This document shows, one piece after another, positions 7,634 to 15,932 of a DNA stretch of 49,802 bases. Position 1 is the first letter of the stretch. Every line of letters starts with the position of its first letter. Source of the stretch: Chthonomonadaceae bacterium (GTDB lineage Bacteria; Armatimonadota; Chthonomonadetes; Chthonomonadales; Chthonomonadaceae); the NCBI GenBank assembly GCA_027450145.1, contig DAIDKH010000030.1:1-49802 (forward strand). The letters are read 5' to 3'. The notes beneath the pieces were generated by a model. The model saw only the letters and a list, made by a program, of their open reading frames with translations. It searched no databases and was not told the DNA's origin. Position numbers and translations under genes: made by a program.

Positions 7634-9235
7634 TCAATCGCCCTCCGGTAAATTTCCTTCTGAATCGATGTTGCTATTAACTTTATTACTATCTACCGAG
7701 GGATGATGTTCCAATGGACGCTGAGCATTTCGCGACTTCCCACCAGTACGGGCTCCAAAGCGTTCCACTACGTGGCCGCTAACAACCCGCACGGACCCTC
7801 GATCGATGTGCCCCATGGGTACGTCCAGAGTTGGGAGTAGACCGGCCGCCTTAGAGTAGCCTAGGCGCTGCCCTGCAAACACAGACCTATGGCCCACGAT
7901 AAGATATGCCGTGCAAGCACAGAGAGCGCAATAGACGCCTATGGGCCCACCAAGGATTTCCAGCCCCATAACGACAGCAGCAATAGGAGTATTGGCAGCT
8001 GCGGCTACGAGTGCGATAAAACCGAACCTAGCGAATAGCTGGGCCGGTAAATGAAGAATTGTGGCAAATGCCGCTCCGGAAGTAGCGCCAATGAAGAATA
8101 GCGGGGTAACTATGCCACCAACACCTCCTGTTTTAAGGGTAATTGCCGTCGCCACGATCTTCACAAGACAAGCCGCGAGTGCGAGTCCCACTAAACTATG
8201 TAGCAGAGCGTGGGGGTCACTGCTCAGGTGCCCATGCAAGGCACCCATAATTACGGGATAGCTTAGTGCTGCATACTGTGGACCAAATAGGCCGTACAGT
8301 GCAACCAGAGCAACTCCGCCTCCTGCTGCTACCCAATACGGATGCCTAATGTACTTACTCAGAAATAGATCGACCTGCCGCATGGTTTCGATTAGTAGAA
8401 GTGCCATAAGACCAAAGAACAGGCCACTTATAAGTGACAATACAGTAAGGTCAGTTGGGGTTAATTGCCCGAAAACCTGAGCAGGATGGAGCATTGCCGT
8501 TACAGGCGGAGGTGCTCCGCAGGTGAGCTGAGCGACCACACCAGCGACGATGCACGGTAACAGAACCGGATACTCAATGCGACCCAGGTAGAGTACCTCC
8601 ACACCAAAGAGTGCACCCGAAATAGGAGTTCCGAATACCGCCGCAAATCCTGCGGCAACGCCGGTAATTACCAAACGCCTACGATCCTCATCCGATAGGT
8701 GCAGGATGTCGGCAAGCGGGCTGCTAACGCCCGCGCCTATTTGAGCAGCCGGCCCTTCTTTTCCTGTGGAACCGCCAAATGTCAAAGTAATCAAGTTAAG
8801 AAGCAATCGCAGAGGAATGGCGGTCCACTGAAACCGACCGCTTTCCTCGTGAATTGCATTGATCACCTGATCAGTACCCTCTTCTGCCACGTATTCACCA
8901 TCGGCATTGTGGGGTGAAAGGGTTCTAGCAATGAGAGTTAGCAGTGGCAGAATAATTGGGAGCATTAAAAACGTGTAGAAGCCTAGCGAGGCGGCATGAT
9001 TGCTGAACCCAATGAGGCTATTCAGGAGGTACAGGTAGAGTTTAACTCCAAGACCTGTAAAGAAGCCAACTACGGCGCCAAGCGTTGACCATTTGAAAGT
9101 ACTAAGCAGCAGTACGGCCTGCTCAGTGTACCAACGTGCGGCCGCATGCAATTCAGGTGGGGCATCAGGTGGAAGCGGACTATAGGTTTCGACTCCGGAT
9201 ACTTCAGGGCGGCCCGGTACGTCGCTGTTCGACAA
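7634..9235 (-). CDS. ClC-family chloride channel/transporter
   Basis: Integral membrane anion channel or exchanger, 533 residues with about ten hydrophobic segments, plus a hydrophilic C-terminal tail of some 70 residues without CBS domains. The filter region reads GSTGKEGPAAQIGAG, with the gating glutamate in GKEGP. The segment GTPISGALFGVEVLYLG places Val where proton-coupled exchangers such as E. coli ClcA have the inner proton glutamate (FIIEEM), which by family knowledge favours channel behaviour; the alignment is mine. The usual GSGIP serine motif is replaced by EEGTDQVI. The start is TTG at 9235, with AAGGAG seven bases upstream inside the end of the preceding gene; the out-of-frame ATG at 9240 is not used. 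Coupled upstream to a pilin-like gene and downstream to msrA. Confidence 0.9.
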   Translation of the reverse strand: MSNSDVPGRPEVSGVETYSPLPPDAPPELHAAARWYTEQAVLLLSTFKWSTLGAVVGFFTGLGVKLYLYLLNSLIGFSNHAASLGFYTFLMLPIILPLLTLIARTLSPHNADGEYVAEEGTDQVINAIHEESGRFQWTAIPLRLLLNLITLTFGGSTGKEGPAAQIGAGVSSPLADILHLSDEDRRRLVITGVAAGFAAVFGTPISGALFGVEVLYLGRIEYPVLLPCIVAGVVAQLTCGAPPPVTAMLHPAQVFGQLTPTDLTVLSLISGLFFGLMALLLIETMRQVDLFLSKYIRHPYWVAAGGGVALVALYGLFGPQYAALSYPVIMGALHGHLSSDPHALLHSLVGLALAACLVKIVATAITLKTGGVGGIVTPLFFIGATSGAAFATILHLPAQLFARFGFIALVAAAANTPIAAVVMGLEILGGPIGVYCALCACTAYLIVGHRSVFAGQRLGYSKAAGLLPTLDVPMGHIDRGSVRVVSGHVVERFGARTGGKSRNAQRPLEHHPSVDSNKVNSNIDSEGNLPEGD

Positions 9236-9236
9236 G

Positions 9237-9779
9237 TCATTTCTCCTTAATCTGGGCGTTGCTCATGGCAACTGCCGCTTGAAATTTCTTAGCGCTTAAG
9301 CGCGCTACAGTACCATCAGCGAATATCACGAGCGGCGTTTGGCGCCCATGCAATCCTGCGGCATCTCGAAAGGATCCTACGCTGTTCAAGACATTGCTTG
9401 TGGATTCATAGGCGAAGATCAATCGGTTAGGCGCGGGCAATTTATGCAACGAGACCCTTGCGGCATTGGCGTTCATGGCAAAGCCGGCGCCATCGTGAAA
9501 TGGAGCGCTCGGAATCTTCAACGGAGGATTGCCCGCCAAACCCGCAAGGTTCGTCTCCCAATTACTTTTAGGTGGCAATGTCTCGTGATTCTCGGAAAGG
9601 TAAAGCGAAAGTGCGGCTCCCAGGGTGTGAGCAGTTACTAGCTCTGCGTCCTTGTGCATATCAACCTGCCGATGATACCACTGCACCGCGGATGCCATGA
9701 GCAACACCACGGTGATGGGCATCGTAAACATCCAGGGCCGAAGTCGCCTGCGTCTTTTAGGGGTGTCTAAATTATCCAC
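9237..9779 (-). CDS. Signal-anchored pilin-like protein (DUF1559-related)
   Basis: 180 residues: a basic start (KRRRRLRPW), a hydrophobic helix at about residues 18-33 (MFTMPITVVLLMASAVQWY) and an extracytoplasmic domain with the helix TAHTLGAALSLYLSENHETLPP. The end, FAYESTSN then GLHGRQTPLVIFADGTVARLS, recalls the C-terminal HxxxxNVLFADGHV element of DUF1559 prepilin-like proteins, but the GFTLIE processing site is lacking. It is therefore a probable membrane-anchored relative with unknown role. Its last codons (ATTAAGGAGAAATGA) hold the ribosome binding site of the chloride-channel gene, a one-base gap away, so the two are coupled. Confidence 0.6.
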   Translation of the reverse strand: MDNLDTPKRRRRLRPWMFTMPITVVLLMASAVQWYHRQVDMHKDAELVTAHTLGAALSLYLSENHETLPPKSNWETNLAGLAGNPPLKIPSAPFHDGAGFAMNANAARVSLHKLPAPNRLIFAYESTSNVLNSVGSFRDAAGLHGRQTPLVIFADGTVARLSAKKFQAAVAMSNAQIKEK

Positions 9780-9975
9780 ATTACAGAATTATTGCACATT
9801 TGTTGTCATACGTGAAGCGTGTACAGCTGAATGCCTTTGCTACATTAGCAGGTCTAATTATGGTTGCAATAAAGTTTCATTTCGCTGTAGTTGTCTCTAT
9901 GCTAATATAATCGTAGTGCGATTATGAATCTCGTAACGGGCGCTCAATTGTGCCTGCATAGACTGGATATTGCTT

Positions 9976-11793
9976 ATGGAGAGTTTTGAAACTTTCGAGT
10001 ATGACGTTCTGGTTATAGGCTCCGGTGGGGCAGGTCTACGTGCTGTGATTGCCGCGCGAGAAGCTGGTTGCACTGTTGGTGTGGTATGTAAATCGCTTCT
10101 TGGCAAGGCCCACACAGTAATGGCGGAGGGTGGCGTGGCCGCCGCGCTCGGCAATATGACCAACCCCGATGGCACCAAAGAGAACGACAGTTGGAAAGTT
10201 CACTTTGTTGACACGATGAAGGGCGGCGCCTTCCTAAACAACTGGCGCACCGTCGAGATTTTCACAAAAGAGGCTCCTGAGCGGGTTTTGGAACTGGAGC
10301 AGTACGGGGCAGTGTTTGATCGCACCCCCGAGGGTCTCATTGCAGAACGTCCATTTGGCGGGCATAAATACAGACGGTTGAACCACGTGGGAGACCGCAC
10401 TGGCCTCGAAATCATCCGTACTCTGCAGGACAAAGCGGTTGGTGTCGGTATGACGGTTCACATGGAGACTACCTGCACGCGGCTACTTACGGAAAACGGA
10501 CGGGTAACCGGGGCTTTCGGTTACTATCGAGATACCGGTAACTACGTGGTGTTCAAAGCAAAATCTGTCATCCTTGCTACGGGTGGCTGGGGGCGAATGT
10601 ACAAATTCACCTCGAACTCGTGGGAAGGTACTGGCGACGGGCTCATGATGGCCTATGAGGCTGGCGCAGAGCTACTCGACCTCGAGATGATACAATTTCA
10701 CCCCACTGGCATGATTTGGCCCCCTGGCATGCGCGGCATTCTTGTAACCGAGGGCGTTCGCGGTGAAGGCGGCATTTTGCGCAACAGCAAGGGCGAGCGA
10801 TTCATGTTCAATCCTAAGTACATGCCGGATTTGTACAAGGGGCAGTTTGCCGAAACGGAAGAGGAAGCATCGCGATGGCTGGAAGACAAACAGAACAACC
10901 GTCGACCACCAGAACTTCTTCCCCGCGACGTCGTAGCCCGTGCAATTTACCGTGAGGTTCAGGATGGCAACGGCTGTGAGCATGGCGGAGTTCACCTCGA
11001 CGTCACTCATCGCGGTGAGGCGTACATCAAACGCAAGCTTCCCAGTATGTACGAACAGTTCCACGCCATGGGAGGGGTAGATATTACAAAGGAGCCCATG
11101 GAGGTCTATCCGACGGTTCACTACACTATGGGTGGCCTATATGTCCATCCGGAAACCTGCGAAACCAGCATACCTGGTCTGTTTGCAGCTGGTGAGGTTG
11201 CCGCTGGCCTGCACGGGGCGAATCGTCTGGGGGGTAACTCGCTCTCCGATATTATCGTGTTTGGCAAACGGGCTGGGGAACATGCGGCAGCGTTTGCAGC
11301 AGACCACGCCTTCGGTGCGATAAACGATGAACAGATAGCTGAGGAGCAGGATTACCTAACGGAACCTCTCCGTGCCTCTTCCGGTGAAAGCCCCTACGTA
11401 ATCCACCAGGAGCTGCAGGAGACCATGCAGACGAATGCGATGATCGCGAAGACTGAACAGACGCTCCTCACCGCTCTGACGAAAATTCAGGAGCTTCAGC
11501 AACGGGCCAAGAACATCAAGGTTGCCGGCGATCGCTATTTCAATCCTGGCTGGCATGCAGCGCGCGATGTCCGCTTCATGCTGCGTACCTCAGAAATCAT
11601 TGTGCGCTGCGCTCTGGAGCGTCAGGAGAGCCGCGGCGCCCAGTGGCGACTAGATTATCCCAACCGTGAAGACGCAACATGGGGCAAAGTGAACCTTATT
11701 GCCTGTAAGAATGGCGACGAGGTGAAAATCGTGCGGCGTCCGCTGCCAGAGATGCCTGCCGAATTAAAGGCTCTGTTCGAGGAGGGCAAATAG
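9976..11793 (+). CDS. sdhA: Succinate dehydrogenase/fumarate reductase flavoprotein subunit
   Basis: Oxidises succinate to fumarate, or the reverse, in the TCA cycle and respiratory chain at the inner face of the membrane. The Rossmann FAD site DVLVIGSGGAGLRA is at the N-terminus; HTVMAEGGVAAALGN holds the histidine that binds FAD covalently; FHPTG and GVRGEGGILRN belong to the substrate site, and YTMGGLYV and AAGEVAAGLHGANRLGGNS are family blocks. Length about 605 residues, as usual. The frame can begin at TTG 9970, but ATG at 9976 suits the family start; no strong ribosome binding site is visible. The iron-sulfur subunit gene follows after one base. No membrane-anchor gene (sdhC/D) accompanies the pair. 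Confidence 0.95.
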   Translation: MESFETFEYDVLVIGSGGAGLRAVIAAREAGCTVGVVCKSLLGKAHTVMAEGGVAAALGNMTNPDGTKENDSWKVHFVDTMKGGAFLNNWRTVEIFTKEAPERVLELEQYGAVFDRTPEGLIAERPFGGHKYRRLNHVGDRTGLEIIRTLQDKAVGVGMTVHMETTCTRLLTENGRVTGAFGYYRDTGNYVVFKAKSVILATGGWGRMYKFTSNSWEGTGDGLMMAYEAGAELLDLEMIQFHPTGMIWPPGMRGILVTEGVRGEGGILRNSKGERFMFNPKYMPDLYKGQFAETEEEASRWLEDKQNNRRPPELLPRDVVARAIYREVQDGNGCEHGGVHLDVTHRGEAYIKRKLPSMYEQFHAMGGVDITKEPMEVYPTVHYTMGGLYVHPETCETSIPGLFAAGEVAAGLHGANRLGGNSLSDIIVFGKRAGEHAAAFAADHAFGAINDEQIAEEQDYLTEPLRASSGESPYVIHQELQETMQTNAMIAKTEQTLLTALTKIQELQQRAKNIKVAGDRYFNPGWHAARDVRFMLRTSEIIVRCALERQESRGAQWRLDYPNREDATWGKVNLIACKNGDEVKIVRRPLPEMPAELKALFEEGK

Positions 11794-11794
11794 T

Positions 11795-12616
11795 TTGGAA
11801 AAAGTAACCTTGCGCGTTTTTCGAGGTGACAAAACTGGCGGTGAGATGGTGACCTATGAGGTTCCCAAAGTTCCGGGAATGGTGGTATTGGACGCGATTC
11901 ACCAAATACAGAAAGAGCAGGATACCACGCTCGCATGCCGTTGGAACTGCAAGGCGGCCAAATGTGGCTCGTGCAGCGCTGAAATAGACGGCAAGCCCAG
12001 GCTGATGTGCAAGACATCGGTGGATGAATTTAACGGTCAGCCGATTACTGTCGGGCCGATGAGGGCTTTTCCTTTGCTCCGCGACCTCGTTACAGACGTT
12101 TCCTGGAACTTCAAGATGGCTGCTAAGATTCCCCCATTGCAAGTTCTACCCGAAATGGAAGGCAAACCGTTTGTGCTTCAGCAAGTGGATGTCGATCGCG
12201 TTCAAGAGTATCGCAAGTGTATCGAGTGCTTTCTGTGCCAGGACGTTTGTCACGTCATAAGGGAACACAATCGGAAGGACGCGTTTTTTGGACCCCGGCA
12301 AATGGTAAGGATTGCAGGTCTTGAAATGCATCCTGCCGACCGAATTAATCGCCGTGAACAGTTGAAGGCAGAGGCAGGCGTTGGGATGTGCAATATCACC
12401 AAATGTTGCACCGAGGTTTGTCCGGAGCACATTAGAATAACCGACAACGCGATTATCCCTCTAAAGGAACGGGTCGCAGATGACTATTACGATCCAGTCG
12501 CGGGCCTACTTAGATCAATAGGCGTACTACCGAGAGAAAAAAAAGCGCCATTTAACTCTGTGCCGAATGAGCAGACTAAAATTGCTGCTCAGGGCACGGG
12601 AAAGAAAGGCGGCTAG
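11795..12616 (+). CDS. sdhB: Succinate dehydrogenase/fumarate reductase iron-sulfur subunit
   Basis: Passes electrons from the flavoprotein to the quinone site. The plant-type [2Fe-2S] ligands are in CRWNCKAAKCGSCSAE followed by MC; KCIECFLCQDVCHV and CNITKCCTEVCPEHI hold the ligands of the [4Fe-4S] and [3Fe-4S] centres. It has 273 residues, somewhat long, with a basic polar tail (ending KKAPFNSVPNEQTKIAAQGTGKKGG in two parts) beyond the usual end. The start is TTG at 11795, nine bases after GAGGAGG in the end of sdhA. Transcription ends at the hairpin 12635-12676. Confidence 0.94.
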   Translation: MEKVTLRVFRGDKTGGEMVTYEVPKVPGMVVLDAIHQIQKEQDTTLACRWNCKAAKCGSCSAEIDGKPRLMCKTSVDEFNGQPITVGPMRAFPLLRDLVTDVSWNFKMAAKIPPLQVLPEMEGKPFVLQQVDVDRVQEYRKCIECFLCQDVCHVIREHNRKDAFFGPRQMVRIAGLEMHPADRINRREQLKAEAGVGMCNITKCCTEVCPEHIRITDNAIIPLKERVADDYYDPVAGLLRSIGVLPREKKAPFNSVPNEQTKIAAQGTGKKGG

Positions 12617-12634
12617 CGGCTGGTTCGCTATATT

Positions 12635-12676
12635 AAGCAAGGGGAGTCACTCATGAGAGTGGCTCCCTATTTGCTT
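12635..12676. terminator. Bidirectional terminator between sdhB and the anti-sigma gene
   Basis: GGGAGTCACTC pairs with GAGTGGCTCCC (one G-U) around ATGA, extended outward by AAGCAA/TTTGCTT. It separates two convergent genes and overlaps the anti-sigma stop codon. Confidence 0.78.
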
Positions 12677-13716
12677 GGGACGTAGAAGATACGTACTAGC
12701 GCCATCTCCTTACCGTGAGTGCGTGGCGTCTTCGTCGATGGGCTGCTGGTCACCACGGCTGTCTTTACGCCCTGCCTGGTTTTAGGAGACCGCAGCATAA
12801 CAGGATAGGCGACCTTTCTAATGGCTGCCTTACTGGGGTGTGCTGATGCGGCAGTTGGTGCCTCGGAGTCTACCGGTGTTAAGCCAGCATCCATACGCCT
12901 TAAACCATGGGCAAGCATAGCTAGCGATCTTATAGGTACCCGAAGCAATAGACTGTTTGCCTCCGAACCGTGCAATATGCCATGCTCTTGAACAGTTATC
13001 TCTGCGCCACCTAATTGGGTAATATATTTGTTTAGTAAATGTAGGCTCGTAGCTGTTTGCGGTATTGCCATAGCGACCTGAATAGTGGAACTTGTTGTGC
13101 TATGCCGCTTTTGTACGCTGTTCGTACTTGCGAACAGTAGAGACTTGCCCGCCTCGCTTTTGAAAAATTCACTTGTTAGCCGATCTGCCTCTAAGCTTGT
13201 GGGATCCGGTGGTATTTTGATGACCTGTCGCTGCGCGATGGACGCACCTTCCTGCACGGTTGGAGCCTTACTTGGCGGTGGTGACGAAGAGACAAAGCGG
13301 CTCATGTTCGTAGAGTGCGGAACTGAGGATGCGGTAGTGACCCGGGAGCCATCAACATGAGCGAACCTTGCCAATACCAGCGCGCCTGCGGCAGAGGCCA
13401 ATACCATTGCACCGGCTAAAGTGGGTTTCAATGCCGTTGGTTTAGACCTGGAAGCCGACACCTGTTCGAAGTTTACAACCCGTAATATTCTGGACGTAAG
13501 GTTAGCTGGAGGACGCACTGGGTTGAGCGATCTAAACTTCATAGATACCATGGAAAATTCGCCAAGTGAGGATCTACAATCCTCGCACTTCTTGATATGG
13601 CGCCTTACCATTGAACTTCGAACCACTCCAAGTTCACCATCCAAATATGCTTTTAGTTCGCGTTGCAGGGGGTTCTGGCACGACGTATGTCTGTCGATTT
13701 CAGTTCTATCATTCAT
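12667..13716 (-). CDS. Anti-sigma factor with zinc-finger domain, membrane-anchored
   Basis: 349 residues. The N-terminal region (LKAYLDGELGVVRSSMVRRHIKKCEDCR) is a zinc-binding anti-sigma domain with the H-x3-C-x2-C signature at HIKKCEDC. A transmembrane helix follows at about residues 101-120 (LAGAMVLASAAGALVLARF), then a long Ser/Thr/Pro-rich extracytoplasmic part with a small folded piece (LHLLNKYITQLGGAEITVQ, then LLLRVPIRSLAML). It should hold the partner ECF sigma factor at the membrane and release it on an envelope signal. Its ATG overlaps the sigma stop in ATGA, which supports the pairing. Confidence 0.87.
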   Translation of the reverse strand: MNDRTEIDRHTSCQNPLQRELKAYLDGELGVVRSSMVRRHIKKCEDCRSSLGEFSMVSMKFRSLNPVRPPANLTSRILRVVNFEQVSASRSKPTALKPTLAGAMVLASAAGALVLARFAHVDGSRVTTASSVPHSTNMSRFVSSSPPPSKAPTVQEGASIAQRQVIKIPPDPTSLEADRLTSEFFKSEAGKSLLFASTNSVQKRHSTTSSTIQVAMAIPQTATSLHLLNKYITQLGGAEITVQEHGILHGSEANSLLLRVPIRSLAMLAHGLRRMDAGLTPVDSEAPTAASAHPSKAAIRKVAYPVMLRSPKTRQGVKTAVVTSSPSTKTPRTHGKEMALVRIFYVPSK

Positions 13717-14384
13717 CGTGTATTTTCCTCACCCACATAGTCTCGCAGGAGATCCTTCATTTTGTGCATCGCGTTGAACAGCCTGGATTTTACAGTGCCC
13801 TGTGGTATTCCTAGTGCATCAGCGATTTCACTATAAGTTAGTTCCTCAAGTTCATGCAGCACAACTACCTGCCTGTGGTCATATGACAGACCAAGTAACG
13901 CATTTTGAACGGCATCCTTTGCGCAGGCCTGCTCAGCCGATCGATGAGGATCGTTCATTGGTGCAGCTTGCAAAATAACTGTTTCATCCTGTAAAGGCAC
14001 AATCTCGGGCCGGTGTCGCCTTGTGTGTTCAAGGCAGTGGTTCATGGCAATTCGGTAGACCCAGGTTGATAGCTTACTAGCTCCACGAAACTTTGCCAAA
14101 CTACTGTGAATACCAAGAAATGTTTCCTGCGTAATGTCCTCGGCATCTTCACGCGAGCCAGTCATTCTGAATGCCATACCGAAAACTCTAGTCTCATAGA
14201 GTTTCAATAGGTGTGCGAATGCCTGTTCGTCGCCCTGTTTAAGTTTACGCACAAGCACGCGTTCAGAAATACCTTCAGTCACAAGCGCGCAGGTTACCTT
14301 CCCACGCAGAGCAACTCTGCGTTCCGCAACTATGATTGAACTATTATGCATGATGGCCACGGTGGTCTGGTCGCTCTCGGGCAA
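13713..14384 (-). CDS. RNA polymerase ECF sigma factor
   Basis: Region 2 reads LLKLYETRVFGMAFRMTGSREDAEDITQETF in sequence (split: YETRVFGMAFRMTG, SREDAEDITQETF) with the -10-binding WVYRIAMNHCLEH; region 4 is LSYDHRQVVVLHELEELTY then EIADALGIPQGTVKSRL, a helix-turn-helix for the -35 element. The start is unclear: the frame opens at TTG 14384, other choices are ATG 14351 and a GTG near 14282, none with a strong ribosome binding site; the sigma domain proper begins near ISERVLVRKLKQGDEQAF, so a shorter product is possible. It is overlapped by its anti-sigma gene and may well control its own operon. Confidence 0.9.
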   Translation of the reverse strand: MPESDQTTVAIMHNSSIIVAERRVALRGKVTCALVTEGISERVLVRKLKQGDEQAFAHLLKLYETRVFGMAFRMTGSREDAEDITQETFLGIHSSLAKFRGASKLSTWVYRIAMNHCLEHTRRHRPEIVPLQDETVILQAAPMNDPHRSAEQACAKDAVQNALLGLSYDHRQVVVLHELEELTYSEIADALGIPQGTVKSRLFNAMHKMKDLLRDYVGEENTR

Positions 14385-14582
14385 ATATAGGTTGGCTAAT
14401 TATGCGCGGTCTTTCATTGTATGTTGCATCACCAACAGTAAAGGTTCAGCCCGTTCGCGGTATGCAAGGTACGAATCACTACTTTAGCTGTCTTGTTTGC
14501 GTCATAATATTAGACCTTAGGCTAACCACTGGCAGATAAAGTCGTAAGTCTATTTGCCTAACAGCACCACTGGAGGTGTGAC

Positions 14583-15095
14583 GTGCGCAAAAGTTCTATT
14601 GTTTTGCTAGGGATTTGCGCTGTTATTGTTCTGGGGCTTCTTGCTGCCTACTACTCACAACTCCATTCATCTCATGAGCTTACCACCGCACGAGCCACCG
14701 CAAAGATCCACCTGCTGGAGGTAGCAGTACGTAACAAGGATATCGGCTACATTATGAGCCAGGTGGATGATTCACCTAATGTGAGAATAGCGCATATGCG
14801 CCCGGACAAACTACGCCAGGTTTTGGCTAGCGCTTTTGCCGCTATGCACTCACCTCAGGCCGATGTGCACAATATTTCCGTAGTTAACAACGGCGCAACT
14901 GTGGTTGTCTCTGGTGATTTGGTTGTAAAGGATGGCGGACCGGACTTTAGCAGCGCTGTGAGCAGCGGGCACCTAACGCTCTACTACCATCGCATCAACA
15001 CACCGGTGCTGTTTGGCCTATTTCATCAGCCTCATTGGCGTATTTTTAGTGCCGATTGGAATGGAGATAATCCCAATGATTATGGTTCGTACTGA
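14583..15095 (+). CDS. Signal-anchored NTF2/SnoaL-like protein
   Basis: 170 residues with an N-terminal hydrophobic helix (about residues 5-24, SIVLLGICAVIVLGLLAAYY) and an exported domain. The helical start (TAKIHLLEVAVRNKDIGYIMSQV), then alternating strands (ISVVNNGATVVVSGDLVVKDGG, in two parts) and the ending HWRIFSADW suggest the cone-like NTF2/SnoaL fold used for small-ligand binding; the assignment is by pattern only. GTG start at 14583, six bases after GGAGG. The PHP phosphatase gene follows after 15 bases. Confidence 0.65.
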   Translation: MRKSSIVLLGICAVIVLGLLAAYYSQLHSSHELTTARATAKIHLLEVAVRNKDIGYIMSQVDDSPNVRIAHMRPDKLRQVLASAFAAMHSPQADVHNISVVNNGATVVVSGDLVVKDGGPDFSSAVSSGHLTLYYHRINTPVLFGLFHQPHWRIFSADWNGDNPNDYGSY

Positions 15096-15110
15096 GAATA
15101 GAGGACGAAG

Positions 15111-15932
15111 TTGACCAACGAGGAGAAGCTCTACTCGGTAGATTACCAAGTTCATTCGTATTGTTCGCATGACGGGCGGTCGTCAATTCATGAGCAGTGT
15201 CTACGTGCGGTACGGATTGGCCTAGATGAAATTGGCTTCACAGAACACAAAGATTTTGATCCATTTGATCCTGAGGTTGACTATTTTGATTACGATAGAT
15301 ACAGAAAAGAGATTGATGACGCACGCAATGTATTTGGTAGTGCTCTAAAAATCCGCGCCGGAATTGAAATCGATTATCAGATCTGGTTTGAAGACAGGAT
15401 CGCGACCTACCTTGATCGACATCCGTTCGATTTTGTTCTCGGTAGTGTGCACTACGTGAACCGGAAGATGCTGATGACGGACGACTACAACCGCGGTCGC
15501 ACTCGTGACTCTGCCTATCGCGACTACTTTTCCGCTGTGAAGGATTCAGTAAAGACCGGCATGTTCGACGTCCTTGCTCATCTGGAATACGCGAATCGTC
15601 GTGGGGTATCAGCATGGGGACCTTATGACCCGCATCATTTTGAGGCTGAACTGCTGGATCTATTTGCCTGTATGTCTGGCACGCCTATGGCCTTAGAGAT
15701 TAACACTGCCGGGCTGCATCAGGGATTGGGCATTACGTATCCTCACCTATACACAGTCCAACTGTTTGCGCGAGCAGGTGGGAACAGGATTAGCATAGGC
15801 TCGGATGCTCACCACCCAGACCAATTGGGGCATGCTTACGGCCACGCCGCGGATATGGCTCGTTCTTGCGGCTTTGATCGGGTGTGTACCTGGAACGAGC
15901 GCCAGCTAACTGAGGTGCCAATAAGCGCGTGA
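15111..15932 (+). CDS. PHP-domain phosphoesterase (HisK/histidinol-phosphatase family)
   Basis: 273 residues of the metal-dependent PHP hydrolase fold. Metal ligands lie in VHSYCSHDG (HxH-type), GFTEHKDF, RAGIEIDY, LGSVHYV, LAHLEYANR and the terminal SDAHHPDQLG. The family includes histidinol-phosphate phosphatase, but many members have other sugar- or nucleotide-phosphate substrates; with no his genes nearby and a glycosyltransferase next door, the substrate is open. Start is TTG at 15111 after a GAGG. Its stop overlaps the GTG of the next gene (GTGA), so the two proteins are made together. Confidence 0.82.
   Translation: MTNEEKLYSVDYQVHSYCSHDGRSSIHEQCLRAVRIGLDEIGFTEHKDFDPFDPEVDYFDYDRYRKEIDDARNVFGSALKIRAGIEIDYQIWFEDRIATYLDRHPFDFVLGSVHYVNRKMLMTDDYNRGRTRDSAYRDYFSAVKDSVKTGMFDVLAHLEYANRRGVSAWGPYDPHHFEAELLDLFACMSGTPMALEINTAGLHQGLGITYPHLYTVQLFARAGGNRISIGSDAHHPDQLGHAYGHAADMARSCGFDRVCTWNERQLTEVPISA

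Noticed and set aside
10672-11121. 149-residue frame antisense to sdhA
   Set aside because: It is a shadow of the strongly supported sdhA frame, without ribosome binding site or known domain.
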